A stretch of 64,000 bases of DNA from Chenopodium formosanum (GCA_024500155.1 CM044872.1:55371460-55435459); one strand, 5' to 3'; positions 1 to 13,143 are shown, counted from the first letter of the stretch. Numbers and translations: made by a program. The notes: generated by a model not told the origin, from the letters alone.

Positions 1-2889
1 TATGACAAGAACAGAATATAATCAAGTTGACGCATTACATTGATAAAACTGAGGAAACAAATCCTCCCATGAGCATATATTCACACATGGTTATCCCCAT
101 TTCCACGCCTTCACAAGTCAGAAATGACAAGCACATACAAAGTAGTAAATAATTTCTGAACTGCAGGTGATAGGTCAAAGACAATTACACAGTGTCCTAA
201 TACTATCCACAGAAAACTTTCAAAATCTACATCATATGAATAGTTCTTGCCTCATAATTGCATAATATTAATGTGTCAACATCACAAAGAATGCTGAAGT
301 CAACTTAACTCTCATTTTTCTTAACAATGCTTCTAAACGGTACTAGTAATTAGTAAATAAGTACAGAATTTGGTTCTGAAATCCTTAAGGGCTGTAGTCT
401 CAATCAATAGAGTCCACAGTTCAATTATCACCTCCACACTAATTCATCAAATACTAGAAGGGCCTACTAAATACTACTAATTCTTTCCAGCAGCCATCCC
501 TTTAACTCAATTTAATGGACTTAATTGATGAGCTTAAGGTATGCTATTGGATCTCATATACACACCCTTAACTTCTGGAAGCTGCTATCTGCTAGCTTCA
601 TCACACTTCAGGTATGATAACCCTCAGGAGCACTGTGGAAAGTAGCACTGCTGACAAACGAGTCTAAGCTCACTAACAGAACAACAGCCCTTAATAGCTG
701 AAAGGAGGCTATGTAATCTTGACTTATAAGATTTACCAAAATAATACATGTACGCTCATGCTTAGTAGACCTTATACAATCTTCTTGAGAGTTGAGACTA
801 GTGCAGACTTCAGGATCTAATTTAATAGAGGAGAATGACCAGAAAATTAAGATAATTCCTACACAAATTATACTGCTCAAATAAACATATTTGATTCATG
901 TACATAGCAAATAATGACAGTACCAAAAAATGCTATGGGAAATTCCATGTCCTGAAGCTCCTATAACCTCAATGTAGCATTTGTAAAAAAAAAAAAAACA
1001 AAAAATAACCCACAGCTATGAGCCTTATTGACAACTCTGAATATCATAAATTTGACTTTAAGCCTTCAACCACATAATTTAGAGTTTTCACTTTTCAGAA
1101 TTTTGCAATGTGAATGCACCTGTTTTGCCTTATGGTAATTTATCACCACTCTGGCACTTTTCCTTCAATGAACAGTAAACATGTATGCAAAGCAGATCTA
1201 CAAAGCATTAATTCAAGAATAAACAGTGAGAAACTATCCTCATTTGATTGAGGCTCTATTTCCCATTCTCTAGCTAACATGAGAAAACAAAATCCCAAAT
1301 TCTCTTCAGGAACAATTTATTGCTTATTTTATAGATCCATAACTTGCCAATCCACATCAAATGGATGTCTTTAGTGTCAAACAGGTAAGCACCTGTGAAT
1401 AAGTATAAGCACATGCCCCATTTGCAATTGGTTTGAGTTACTACCAGCCCAAATTAGGTAGACCACTACAGTCAAAAACCATTTACATTAAAATTCTATA
1501 TTTTTAAAACCCTGAAGGGTTCATGAGAATCATTCTCTATAACAAGCTAACCTCAAATTATGAAAGAGCTTCAATTCCAAAACCGGCCCTACATTGTGAT
1601 ATTGTTACTATCGAGATAATGACCAACACATGAGAAGACGGATTAGTTCTCACAAAAGTATTACTTTGGAAAGTGACTGAAGAGGCATTCAACTGCAAGA
1701 ATAAAAAAACAGCTCGACTATATAAAAGACTGATGTGCTTTCCAAAGCATCATACACAGAACCTAAGGTGCATAGATGGTCAAATTCCAACTGCTCAGGA
1801 AAGTCATGCAAGGAAAATAGAATCCTGAACCCCCTAACCAGAATAAGTTTGCAGCTAATGATCTAATTATGCACATGTGGGTCTGACATTCTTCATCCAC
1901 TACTAAATCAATCACCCAGTTGTTTGAATAGCATTGCATGAGTTATAAGCTCTCATGTAACATTGCTTAAGCCATAGCAAGAAACCAAAAGTAAAGATAA
2001 CCAAACAAAGAGGCTCGACATAAGCCATAGCAAGAACCAAGACATCATAAATTCTAAAGGTCCTTCAAGGCTCATTTTAACTCAGATATGTTTCGCTCAC
2101 CTTGGCCAAATTAAAGTAAAGAGGATTCTGCTGCAAAGGTGAAATGAAAAAGAAGGATAATCAAGAGGTTTGGTGAAGGCTACAGTATTGCCTTACCTAT
2201 CTGCCCAGTCTCAGGGTCTGGTTTGAAAAATTTACAAGATTACAATTGTTTCAGAAATGTATTAACAGTGGACTGGAAATTTGGTATTCGTTCTATTCAT
2301 CACCACCCATCACCCCTCCTCCCCCCCCCCCCCCCCCCCCCCCCCCAAACAAAAAAAATAAAATAAAATAGAGTTTTGTAGTTTGTACCTCTTTGTAGAT
2401 AGATCAATCTCCAGCTCTCATTTCTAGAATCCAAACAACACTTATTAGGAATTCTCCCCTACTAGACATAAAGCTACCTGCAGATCATATACCGCTTCTC
2501 TCCAACTCTTCAAGCTAAACTCTCCTCAACGACATGACACGAATTCTAGAAAGACCACTATCAAAACTAAATCAATTTAAAAAGTTGATTTTTGCAGCAT
2601 CCATATAGCAGACACAGTGTGTAGGCAGCAATCAACACTTTACTCAATGCAGACCAAGTAATTTCTAGAAACCTAGATTTTTATCAAAAGGCATATCAGT
2701 GAATGGCTGAATACCTAGCCGTCACCAGGCCCCAACAGAACTATCAATGAAAGGACATGGGAAAAGTAATCAAGCTGTGAAGAGATAAAGCATATAATTC
2801 CCTCCAGAGTTTCCAAGAAAATGGAAAAGAAAAGCAAGACCACCAAAGAGTTTGATAGGTGTAGAAACTACAAAGATTGGGAACAATAC
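1..2889. other. No exon recognised (probable intron 3 of the TLC gene, or flank)
   Basis: Downstream (minus-strand) side of the TLC-domain gene. I looked on the minus strand for the remaining conserved parts of the TLC domain, including a His-His pair, and found none. The stretch is AT-rich and has no long open frame. It holds a 26-base C run and short A runs. It is either a long intron whose later exons lie left of the window, or sequence that replaced the 3' half of the gene. Confidence 0.4.
2321..2346. repeat. 26-base C homopolymer
   Basis: Uninterrupted run of 26 C, preceded by a C-rich stretch and followed by an A-rich one. Poly-C this long is uncommon in an otherwise AT-rich plant spacer. 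The exact length may be affected by sequencing error. Confidence 0.9.
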
Positions 2890-3400
2890 CCCTAAAACAA
2901 ATGTTGACAGCGTTGAACTTCGAAATAGGATGGACCCCCGTTGTAGGTCATCAGAGTAAAGATCAGACCAAAATGCCAAATAAATCGACACAGTTGTAAC
3001 AAAGATTGCGTGCAGAGTTGATATAGCCCTGCAAATATTCAAAATTCAAGTAAAAAAATGGAAGCTATGGAGAGAACTGCTTAATATTAATCAACAATGA
3101 AGCATTTGGAAAGTCACCTATTGTCCCATTCAATTTGTTTAATCTTTGGAAGGGTAGAGTAGTGTTTGAAGCAGATACCATTGATTAAGTGAGACAAATC
3201 ATACACCTATTAGAAGATGGTCAGTTCAACAAATTGAACAGAAAAAGGAGACACTGAACTCTTTAAAAGGGGAAATGAAGACATACCAGTTTGCAGGCGA
3301 AGATACCACATAATACAGAAGTAAATGGAACCCATGGGTATTCAAACTGATACTCTTTCGAAAGCTGAGTGACCCAGTTCTGGTAGTCTGTTATCGTCAT
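2890..3400 (-). CDS. TLC-domain membrane protein, 5' exons only (partial)
   Basis: Three exons join in frame on the minus strand: 3287-3400 (ATG at 3398-3400), 3118-3206 and 2890-3028, with GT-AG borders. They give about 114 residues. The N-terminus begins MTITDYQNWV and contains PWVPFTSVLCGIFACKL. Next comes a charged stretch ending IKQIEWDNR, then AISTLHAIFVTTVSIYLAFW followed by SDLYSD and RSSTLSTFVLG. This resembles the first membrane helices and the R-x-x-S-T-x-H-A segment of plant TLC (TRAM/LAG1/CLN8) proteins, multi-pass membrane proteins of largely unknown role. The later helices and the conserved His-containing part are not found in the window. The gene may therefore continue past the left edge or be truncated. 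The start follows from a leader with a 5'UTR exon and TATA box upstream. Confidence 0.72.
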
Positions 3401-4395
3401 AGCAATATGGAACTTCCAAGAACTTTGTCATGGGATCAACAAGGATCATGTATTAGTGTTAGTGACCTTGTACATAGATTAAAAAAAGTACAAAAAAACT
3501 ACCATTTCCAAAATCAAATTCCACATATTCTACATATGATTCCACTAACAACAATTTGCTGAAAGACTGGGATTGGGCTACAACACTATCATACTATGTA
3601 TTCATTATTCAATACAAAATCTCGTTTAACACATAATTCTTGACATAGAATTAAAAACCCCGCAAAGACACTGTAATATCTAGTCACAAAATGACCATTT
3701 ACAAAATTTAATTCCTCATATCTTACATATGATTCCTGTAACAGCAATAATTCGCTGAAAGAAAGATACAGGTCGTTCAATAATCATTGAACTCGATGGA
3801 CACATAACTCTTGACATAGAGTAAAAACCCCCTAAAAGAAACTGTAAAATCTACATGATTCCGCTAACAACAACATTTTGCCAAAATCATAGAATCATTT
3901 GGTATGACATGTAATTATTCCTGACATATAATTAGTAAATTATCTTTCATTTGATACAGCTCTTGCGAAAATCATCAATAATTCTTCAATAGAAAGAATC
4001 TTGAACAAAATTTCAGGTTTAACAAATCAAACAACACAAATTATTATACATCACATAATTCGGCGAAAAAATGCAAGCAATACTAATCAAAACGAACAAT
4101 ATAATTAAAATGCTAACAATTTATATGCAAAATTCAGCATCAAATAAATTATTCAAGAATGTTGTTCATAAAGTACATTGCCATAATCAACAGTATTCAT
4201 GCTAACAAATTAACAATAACAACAAACATCATTCCAAAAATAAAAAATAAAAAATCCAAGAACACATGAATGTCGTTTTCCAGAAAAAAGCAACCAATAA
4301 ATAAACAGTAAACAAAATCATCACCTTTATTTACGTACAGAAAAATAACAACAGAAAATTTGCAGAAAATCAAAGCAAAGGTTAAAGATGATTAC

Positions 4396-4515
4396 CAGAA
4401 TTAGAGAGAGAATTAACGAACTTCCTTGAAGATTCTAGAATGTAAAATTTTCGAGAGGAGAGAGAAGAATTAAGGGGTTGATGAAAAAATAAGAAGAAGA
4501 ATCTATGTATTTATA
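4396..4515 (-). promoter_or_regulatory. TATA box and 5'UTR exon of the TLC gene
   Basis: On the minus strand TATAAATA lies at 4508-4515. About 30 bases downstream begins a leader rich in CT and AG. It ends at a GTAATC donor (4390-4395), so the 5'UTR appears to be spliced to the first coding exon at about 3400. The spacing fits a TATA-type plant promoter. Confidence 0.5.
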
Positions 4516-6243
4516 CAAGTATGAAAAATGAGAGAAAGATTATGTGAAAAATTAAAGAATCTAGAAAAAATTGGAAGATGAAAATATTGAAAAATGAATT
4601 ATTATTTATGAATATGAATTTATTTGATGATGATTATATGATTAAATGAAATTGTGTACGCTTGACCTTATTATTCATATTCATATCTTTCTTAAGAAAG
4701 AGGACAAAAGGTAGACCAACTGTATACTATATATATCGTCTAGGTTTGTTGTCAAGATATTGACTCGAGATCTTGAGTATCGCATGTGAATAGTGAGTAC
4801 ATTTGTTGCGGTTAATAGGAAATGGAGAAAGTCGTTCGTGTTAAGTTAGTTTGTCATTTGAAAATGAAATTTAAGTTGAGATTGAATGAATAGAAGTTGG
4901 GTTTCTAAAAAATTTAGTAATTGTATATACTTCATCTTTTTTTAAATTATTATGTAGTCTCTATTATCTTTGACCAACACATATGCCAACGTGTTAAATG
5001 CCAACGTGTTACTTTGATAAATACGATCTTGAAATTTCTTGACACTCTTGATTATGTGTCTAGAATTTGAAATATTGACCATAAATTCTTATTGTAACAT
5101 ACTACATAGTCACCAAAGATTGTGTTTGATTTGTTTTAACATATTTTTTCAAAACCTAACTTTTTATTTGTAATATAATAAAATTAGATAAATCAAGAAG
5201 TAAAGATTACATTAAATTTGAAAGTACATGTTGAAAATCCATCCAATGGCGTACAAGTTGGAAATTTAATAGGCTCATACTCTTTGTGTCTCTCTTAATT
5301 GAATTATAGGTTTCTTAAGTTTATTGTTCTTGACATCAATCACATGTAAAATGTATGCGAGTAGAATGTAATGTAGGGCTGTTGGCTAATGAAAGATTGA
5401 AAGGTGGATAGATGGGGTTAGAAAAGAATGAATAAGTTGAAATAATTTATTGTGAAGCTCTCATTGTCACTTTTATTGCTTCATTTACTCATTCACTACC
5501 AATCAAGATTTAATTAGGGATTACCTTATAGCGTGGATTATGAGGTTAAATAATACGTGCCAATGAATAAGCCAACATATATAGTTTATAGAAATTATAC
5601 AAGTACTAATTATATAAGATTAAGATTTATTAATTGACTGTATAACCTCAAAAAATTATTGTAAAAGGAGTAGAATAATTTTCCAAGATATCATCCAATT
5701 TTTGACAAAGGTTGAAGGAACAACATGTCTCCATGCAACTTAAGAAAAGCATATAATATGCAGGCATTTATATTCTCAATGTTGAGTTTAAGCAAAGCAA
5801 ATGATTTTATTTTAGTAATCACCATACACATTCTCCACATGTATGCATGTGCATTTTACATATTTATGGAGTAACATTTAGCTTTGGGTTAATAGTCTTA
5901 ATACCAAACTAATTAGTCCTCTATTTAGAATTTATTTTCTCGGTGTTCTTATCTCTCAACATTAAAGATATAATAGGATTTTACAAAGAGACCCTAATCT
6001 TCAGTCCTTCAGTAAAGTTACTAATGTACTACGCTATACATAAAAAAAATTAAAAAAAAAAATTGAAATTATTTCAAATAATGGATTTTATGCAACTATT
6101 AACTCTAGACGAGACGAGTAAAAAAAGGATAATAAAAGGGGAAATGATGCTTTTATATATTGTTGTTACAATAATGATTACAAGGCCATTTCTAGGCCAC
6201 CTTCAATTCTTCAGAGTTTAAACTTGAAAGTAGTTCATTTTAA
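4516..6243. other. Intergenic, AT-rich, no gene seen
   Basis: Spacer between the TLC promoter and the 3' end of GABA transaminase copy 1. No open frame with coding character, no splice-supported exon and no clear terminal repeats. The part near 6180-6243 is the 3'UTR of copy 1. Confidence 0.5.
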
Positions 6244-9200
6244 TCAATTATACTGCTTCTGAGCTTTGAGTTCCTTCACTCTCTCCTCAGTATCCTTAAG
6301 TGCTTTTCCAAATGTGCTAATTAACTGATGCAAAATTGTATCAGAAAATGTTAACACTTGCTAAAAATCATTATGGTACAGAAGTTTAACAACTCGTTTA
6401 GTTAACTGAAATTTTTACCTCATCAATTTCTTCCTCAGAGATAATTAGTGGAGGGCACAGCATAACATTATCAACGGCCTCACGAACTATCATACCGTAT
6501 TTCTGACATTGTGTCGCGAAATATGCACCTACTTCTGCACATCAATGATGACAAGGAGGTCCAGGACTGTGAGATGGCTAAACAGAATAGAGTAAGCATG
6601 ATAACGTAACATGAATCAGTCGCGCTCCAAGTCTCCAAGAACAGATTACATTAGAGTAAGCCTGATAACAATTTTACTGAAGTCAACTGATAGATAACAC
6701 TATAACAGAAAACAGATAGCAGGAAACTTGCCCCATTCAGAAGGAAATGGATCGTTTGGTGACTTATTGTCAGTGAATTCAACTGCAAGAATTAAGCCAG
6801 TTCCTCTTATCTGTAGCACAAATTACTTAAACATTATTAAGCGCAAGCTAGCAGCGAGCAAGAGCACACACTATCACGTACACTAAACTGAAAAAGACGC
6901 GGAAAAAACCACTAGAACACTAACATACCTCCCCAATGATAGGACTGTCAGCAAAAATTCTCATTCCATCCTGAAATTTTGGTGCAAGGTTTCTTACTCG
7001 CTCAACAATATTTCTTTCCCTAGAAAAATGAGAAAACATCAGCTTTCTACCAATATTTAACAATCCATAATCACACAGTAAGCAGCTCATGAACTCCTAA
7101 AACATTAATGATATCATACTTGTACAACTTCAATGATTCTAGTGCAACAGCACATGAGACCGGGTGCCCAGAATACGTAAATCCATGGAAAAAGGAACCT
7201 GAAGTAAATACATAATTAAATCCCTTAATCACTTACAAGTTACAACAAAGCACTAAAGTACTATCTTACTGTAATAGATCCACACCAAGTTTGTTGCTTT
7301 CAGAATAGATAACTTCTGAGATTTCAGGGCTTATAAGAATGGCTCCAATAGGAATGTAAGCTGAAGATAGAGCCTGTAAAAGCAGTGGAGATAAATAACT
7401 AAGGACTTACAGCTAGCACTATATATTATGAGACCGAGATTTTGAAGATCAAGCAGCATGTCCATACCTTGGCCATGGATACCATGTCTGGTTTAAGGTT
7501 GTATTTATCAGAACCAAACATTTCTCCAAGTCTTCCAAATGCACAGATAACCTGCACAAGACAACATATAAGTAAGCGAGGATAATAAACCTTTATACGA
7601 ATAAGATATCAAAGTAAAGAAGCAACAGCACAATAGTTACTTCTTCATCCCTTCAAACTTGTCCAAATATGTAATTAAAAGGGAACATATACAAGTACAA
7701 CATACCTCATCCACAATAAAGAGGATGTCATATTTCTTCAGTACTGCTTGAACCTGTATACATGACATACAAGCGGTTTTACTAGTTCAGTATGTTATAC
7801 TAATAAGCAATAAAACAGAAATAACTTATCTCTTGATGCGTGAACCAAACTGACAATAGCCGCGTCGTGGAGAACCACTGACCTAAAAGACGATATCGCG
7901 CTACCTCCCGGTGCAGTAGACAATTGCGGTCGCCCTCCAGGATAAGCACGGCGCCGGAGTTTATGTGCACTCACAAACCCGACTGGAACTCAGAATACTT
8001 GCCCAGAAAACAGAACAGAAAGAACATGTATTTAGATAAGTTTAGAGAAGAGAGAAGACTGATTGTGTTGTGTGTTTTGGCTAAGAAAACCACCGAATAT
8101 TTATAGGGTGAAGAGGAAAAACGGAAAGCATGAAAGGTGGGAAGAATCTGGCCAAGAAAACGACCAGATTAATCTGGTCAGTCAACAACTGAGGCAAGAA
8201 ACAAGGAATTAATCAGTCAGCTACAATCAAGGAATTAATGGCTGATTAATTCTCACAACAGTCAGAAAAGAATAAACCCAACAGACAAAAAGGAATATTC
8301 TGTTTAACAAAGAAAAGGGAAATAAAATTTCTCCAAAAAGATAACAAAGACCCACGCCCGCGCATCGCATTCCCCAAGACCCCAAGTCCCGAGGCCCGAG
8401 CCCGACCCGACCCGACCCGGCTCGGCTCGGCGCGCGCGCGCGTGTGTGCGCTAAAGCACTACATTATAAAAACAAGGAAAAACCTTCCTCCCCAATCAAT
8501 GTGGGACTTTTCCCCTTCCATTTATTTCTCTCTCTCTTTCTCTCTTATTTTTCCCAACACTCTTGTTTTATATCAAGAACTTCCAACACAGTATACAGTA
8601 AGTAATGGTGCATCAAACTCTTGATTTTTAAGGGAGTAAACATTGCAGTAGAAACTTTGCAAATAATCAGTTAACAGATCCTGTAACATAAACTCAGGAC
8701 GTGACACTGGCATATTGAAACAGGTAATTAGCAGTTCTGACAAACCTTGTCAAAGTATGTTGCTGGGGGTGGTATTACACCGCCTGCTCCTATGACAGGC
8801 TCGGCGATAAATGCAGCAATCTGAAACAGAAAAAGACTTTACATCAATGGACAAATTTTTGATAGAAGACTTAAACCCAAAGATCAAATTCTAATCCATA
8901 GCATTTCAATACCGTCTCTGGTCCTTCTTTGAGGATAAGATTTTCTAGATTATCTGCCAATCTGGTTGCAAACTCCTCCTCCGTTTCACCTATTACAGAA
9001 GTAGTGTAACATGTATAAGTTCAAGAAGAAACAGAACAATCAAAGCGAAGATTGATCACAGAACTGAAATATCAATAGCAACCTGGAAGATGATAACGCC
9101 AATAATGAGGACAATCAGTGTGCAAAGAAAAAGGAGCTGGCAAATCAAATTGCTGATGCATTGGAGGAAGCCTATTCAAAAAAATAAAAAAATAAAAAAA

Positions 9201-10741
9201 AATGAGAGAATTAGTTTTGATAATGAGCACGAAGAAGTCGAGTTATCCACTATGCAACCTTAACTTACCCTGATAAGCTAGCAGCTACAATAGTAGTACC
9301 ATGGTATCTGTCAAATGTAAGGAATGAAAGGGTAAAGTTCATCTATTCCTTTATCATGAAAATGAGACATTACACAAGATAAGATGGAAAAATTACGAAT
9401 TCATTCGAGCAATAATTTTTTTCTTCTTAGGTCTTCCAAGGGAATTGTTGTAGTACCAAACCAGCTTCACCTGCACACAAACAAATTCCCCAACCCTCAT
9501 AAACAAAATAACGCGTTTGTTAACACAAAATAAACTTCACAGAGAACTTACTACTTACCTGAGTATCATTAGCTTCTGATCCACTATTTACAAAAAAGGC
9601 TTTTGCCATTTTTCGCGCCGTAAAAGTCTGTAAAAGCTCCTCAGCAAGATCCTGCAAAATTGACCAAATGATTACTATAAACAATTTCTCGAATTGGATG
9701 CAGGATGTCAAGAGCATAGAACAAATACCAGGCTTGCTTTCCTAACTTATTAGACCTTGACATGAACATTGAATAACCTAATATTGAAACTCCAAGGCAA
9801 AAGGCCTCGAAATTTACAGTCTATGAAAGAACTTAAGATCAAACTATTAATCATAATCTGCTGACTAATAAGAACTCAAAAGGTAACTGAAAGCATGTTC
9901 TGAATGTGAAGAACTCTATATGCAGCGCTTACTAAAGACACTTTGGTAGTTTTATTCCAGAAAGAATGATAGAACGGCAATTTATACAACTGTGCAGTCG
10001 CAGCAGCAACAAGTCGAGCTTCATTTCCTCCTGCAAGTTTCAGTCCAGGCATCAGACATGGTCATAGCGTGCAAATTGCAACACAACCAACAAAATAGAA
10101 CTATATATTCGAGGTAAGAACAAAATCAGCAATAATGACTGATACTGAGGTACATATCTTCATCATATTAACATCAGTACCTAAGGCGTTGCACCACAGG
10201 CCTGCAAGAGAATCAAGATACTTATTGCCATCGACATCATACACGTAGCAACCCTGCAGGAAGAAAATAAGTGTATAACACAGCAATATAACTTTCAATC
10301 TTTTGAAACTATGTTACAGTTGATAGAAGTATGATGAACAAGGATGTACCTCAGACTTATCTATCACCAATGGACCTAATTCGGTTGTTTGCCACCCAGA
10401 TGTGAACGGTGCCAACATACCATGCCCTTTGAAACTAAAACCACAAATAGTGACAGAACTTATGTCAGAGATGTGATCATCTGAATTATGATTAGAAATG
10501 AATTACATTTATACCATTTCTTGCTTTCTGTAGTTGAGTCTACTGATGCATTATTTGCACTAGCATATCTGGTCAGTTTTGAGGCCCCGGGGGCAGAAAT
10601 GGCAGCATGTTTCTGATTTGAACTCGACTGCAGAATCGAAAATGCAGCAAACATTTGTCAGGAGTACATAAGGTACACAAAATGAGCAACTAGCCTAAAT
10701 AATCCAGTCAATTGTAAAAATCAATTTTATCAAATGGAGCT

Positions 10742-10801
<60 letters not shown>

Positions 10802-10954
10802 ACATGCGATCAAATAGAATAATGTTAACAATGATCATGCAAGTAAACTAAACATTAAGCAAGCATTGCTAATGGCCTAATAAGACTCTAAATTTGGCAG
10901 GAAGGACTCGAAGACCTTGATTGCCTTAGAGATTGATTGAATGAAATGTTTCAT
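6244..10954 (-). CDS. GABA transaminase, tandem copy 1 (19 exons, 506 aa)
   Basis: Class III PLP aminotransferase that converts 4-aminobutyrate to succinic semialdehyde with pyruvate or glyoxylate as acceptor, in the GABA shunt. The N-terminus (MKHFIQSISKAIK) looks like a mitochondrial presequence. Exons on the minus strand: 10916-10954, 10515-10627, 10350-10434, 10181-10253, 9933-10030, 9559-9651, 9397-9470, 9269-9307, 9083-9171, 8913-8989, 8746-8820, 7706-7753, 7468-7551, 7286-7373, 7120-7198, 6929-7019, 6732-6810, 6419-6534, 6244-6324. Motifs: GCYVYDVDGNKYLDSLAGLW, NSGSEANDTQ, AEPVIGAGGVIPPP, VDE (PLP Asp about 300) and SMAKALSSAY (PLP Lys about 329). Intron 17 has a GC donor. Compared with copy 2 it has unusual changes at otherwise conserved places: FIVDE for FIADE, REAVDN for RVAGDN, and EWEVGAYFATQ for EWGIGAYFGAQ. 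The frame is intact, but altered or reduced activity is possible. Confidence 0.9.
7834..8559 (-). mobile_element. Solo LTR (Copia-like) in intron 11 of GABA transaminase copy 1
   Basis: A 726-bp block with TG...CA ends, flanked by CTCT on both sides (7830-7833 and 8560-8563; a 5-bp CTCTT is possible if the left end shifts by one base). On the minus strand it starts TGTTGGGAAA, then shows the AGTCCCACATTG motif common in plant LTRs. A GC-rich stretch follows, then TATAAATA at 8098-8105 and a leader-like end. No internal coding region is left, so it is probably a recombination product. The inserted sequence is unlike its surroundings (GC-rich around 8345-8450). Its TATA box points the same way as the host gene. 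Copy 2 lacks it at the same intron. Confidence 0.68.
10745..10798. repeat. (TA)n microsatellite
   Basis: About 54 bases of pure AT dinucleotide inside intron 1 of GABA transaminase copy 1. Confidence 0.95.
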
Positions 10955-10983
10955 ATTCACGGTTTAATCTTCAAAAGAGAGAT

Positions 10984-10996
10984 GATATATATATAG
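10984..10996 (-). promoter_or_regulatory. TATA-like stretch upstream of GABA transaminase copy 1
   Basis: A run of TA dinucleotides lies about 30-40 bases upstream of the copy 1 ATG. It could act as a TATA box only with a very short leader, so the true promoter may lie further upstream. Confidence 0.25.
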
Positions 10997-10999
10997 TGT

Positions 11000-12339
11000 T
11001 TTGAATAAGGGAAATTTCAAGAATTATCCTCAAAAGACAGTGAGATTTGAAGTATGAATGAACATGATACATTTGATTCTAATTAGTACAAATTTATAAA
11101 GCAATTAATGACAGAGTTAAGCAGTAAATGTTGAATTTGTTGAAGTGTTTAAGTAAATGATAGCTTAGTTTTCTAAGAAAATCCGAATTCATGATTGTCT
11201 ACTCGGACTAAGGACTTTAGTATGCATCATGCATGAACTACTAAAGAGAGCCACATAAAGGCAGACGATACAGTGTGCAATGTGAATACAATGACTTTAA
11301 TCAATCCCGTCTACATCAATGCACCATTGCCCTTAGCTTGTCTTGACTGTCATAGTTTTGAGAGAAGACGTACCTAATTCCCATCATGTAATCAAATCGG
11401 CGGGTATTAAGTACTTAAACAGCGTTTGCAATACCAAAATTTGAGCTTAACACTATAATTGGAAGTAATGGGTATTAAGTGATAATTTAAGTGTTACCAT
11501 AAAAAGAAATGGCGCCGATTAATAGCAACAACAAATGTGAGCAGCAATTGCAATAGGATAATAACATCTCGAGTTAAAGCTTGAAGAAAATTGTTGATTG
11601 GTGTAATCATATCAAAGGGATTAACCAACTCTCATTGGTAAGTATTAATAAACAAATTTGTTAATATAATGTTCAATATTACGTGCACGACAATATCAAG
11701 CTGACAAAGTTCATCGTACAAAATTGTCAATCATCATTCATTATACTTTTCTTGTTTTTTGACATGTAAAACTGTAGATGATTCATTGATTAAAAAAAAA
11801 AAACCACGTGAAATTACAACATTTATCAATTTTTTGAGTACAAGCAAATTAATCAGATAAAAATCATCCTTTTAGAGTATGGAGAACTAAACTTTTTGCA
11901 GTATTCATTTGTACCATTCAAAAACTCATTTTGAACAATTTTTGTGCTTTATTTGTATGGCCCGTTTACTTTACCTTATTTTTTTGCTGAACTGAAATTA
12001 TTTTTACTTAAGTGAAATTATTTTTGCTGAATATTCTTTTTTTTACGGTGAATTTAACAAGATTTAAATAATATTACTAAGATCTAACAAAATATTAATA
12101 AAAATTTACTAAAAGATGATTAAATCTATTAATGCCTAAAATTATGGCTTGCTCCGCCAGTCCGCGGTCCGCCCTGTTACTCCTACTGTACAAGCCACCG
12201 TGCATTGGCAAGTGAGAAATGACAAATGAGACACTAATAAAAGCGAAAAAGTTATCACATTATTATATCTTTCACCTAAAACTAATAAGAGCCACACAAA
12301 GAGGGTGAGACTTGAGAGGGTCCAAAGAGAGAGAAAAAG
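11000..12339. other. Intergenic, upstream of both GABA transaminase copy 1 and the microprotein gene
   Basis: Divergent spacer without recognisable coding sequence or terminal repeats. A CT/GA-rich, leader-like segment at 12300-12339 precedes the plus-strand microprotein ATG. Confidence 0.45.
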
Positions 12340-12639
12340 ATGGAAGGAATAGGAATGCAGATGGTGGTGCCAGTAGCAGCCATAGTAGCAGTTGCAGCAG
12401 TCACCTTTTATGCTGTTAGCTTTGCTGAAATTCGCGAGGTATCATTTTTATCCATTTCTTCAGAGTTTTTTTAGCTAAACACTTGAAATAAAAGTGTAAA
12501 TTTGAGGCAATCTGTTACACAGAAATCATTCAGAGAATATGAAGACAAGGAAGAGGATGATGGAATGGGGTTTCAGTTCTCTATGAGCTCCCGAGAGCGC
12601 CGTGCCCGAAGAAAAGCGAGCAAGAAATCCAATACTTAA
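12340..12639 (+). CDS. 71-aa single-pass membrane microprotein (2 exons)
   Basis: Exon 1 12340-12438 and exon 2 12523-12639, phase 0, with a GT donor at 12439 and an AG acceptor at 12521-12522. The product has a hydrophobic N-terminal segment of about 20 residues (VVPVAAIVAVAAVTFYAVSF). An acidic linker (EYEDKEEDD) and a strongly basic tail (SSRERRARRKASKKSNT) follow. It looks like a conserved small plant protein of unknown function. The layout suggests a tail held on the cytosolic or stromal face. It is preceded by a purine-rich leader. It sits between the two GABA transaminase copies on the opposite strand. The function is not known to me. Confidence 0.72.
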
Positions 12640-13143
12640 ACTCGCGCTTCAACAGCAGTCGCAAATGCTTCACCTTAAGAGTGGAATTCCCAGAAGCATG
12701 TATGATACTCTCTGTTTTAGGCTTTGGCTTTAGCTTTCGCAATCGTATCTTCAATGTATGCAAATTTTCAACCAGTACTACATGTCTACATCGTATTGGA
12801 TTATGATGCATATACACTACGCTAAATTTACAGAGACAAATTTTCTACCAAAACACAGTTTTCATTGCTGAAAATTATCTGCAATCATCAACACTTGTAC
12901 CTTGTGTACAACCAGCTAGCAACTGACTGAATTGAGTGATCTGTTATATTGTCGACAGGTGTCGTGTATTACCGATCTGATACTCGTGATTTTATGAACA
13001 AAGACGCTTTATAATGAACTTGTAAAGTCTTTCATTTCTCCATTAGGGATACTTGTGAATTTTACTCTGTATAAGTTATAACTCCAAACCCGGGATTTAT
13101 AAAACAGAGCACTGCACAATAATGGTCTGGAAATATTGTATTT
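12640..13143 (+). other. 3'UTR and flank of the microprotein gene
   Basis: No further open frame on the plus strand. The Copia element is inserted about 500 bases after the stop codon, so the insertion may lie near or just past the 3' end of the transcript. Confidence 0.4.

Noticed and set aside
608..880. 90-codon minus-strand frame with hydrophobic start
   Set aside because: No similarity recognised, no splice or promoter support, ordinary AT-rich intron or spacer composition.
2205..2250. Minus-strand stretch reading KFFKPDPETGQIG with a good GT donor
   Set aside because: No acceptor-supported exon or family match; one isolated segment is not enough.
2770..2889. Frame continuing after TLC exon 3 as if coding
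   Set aside because: The residues beyond the GTATTG donor do not match the TLC domain in any frame; it reads as intron sequence.
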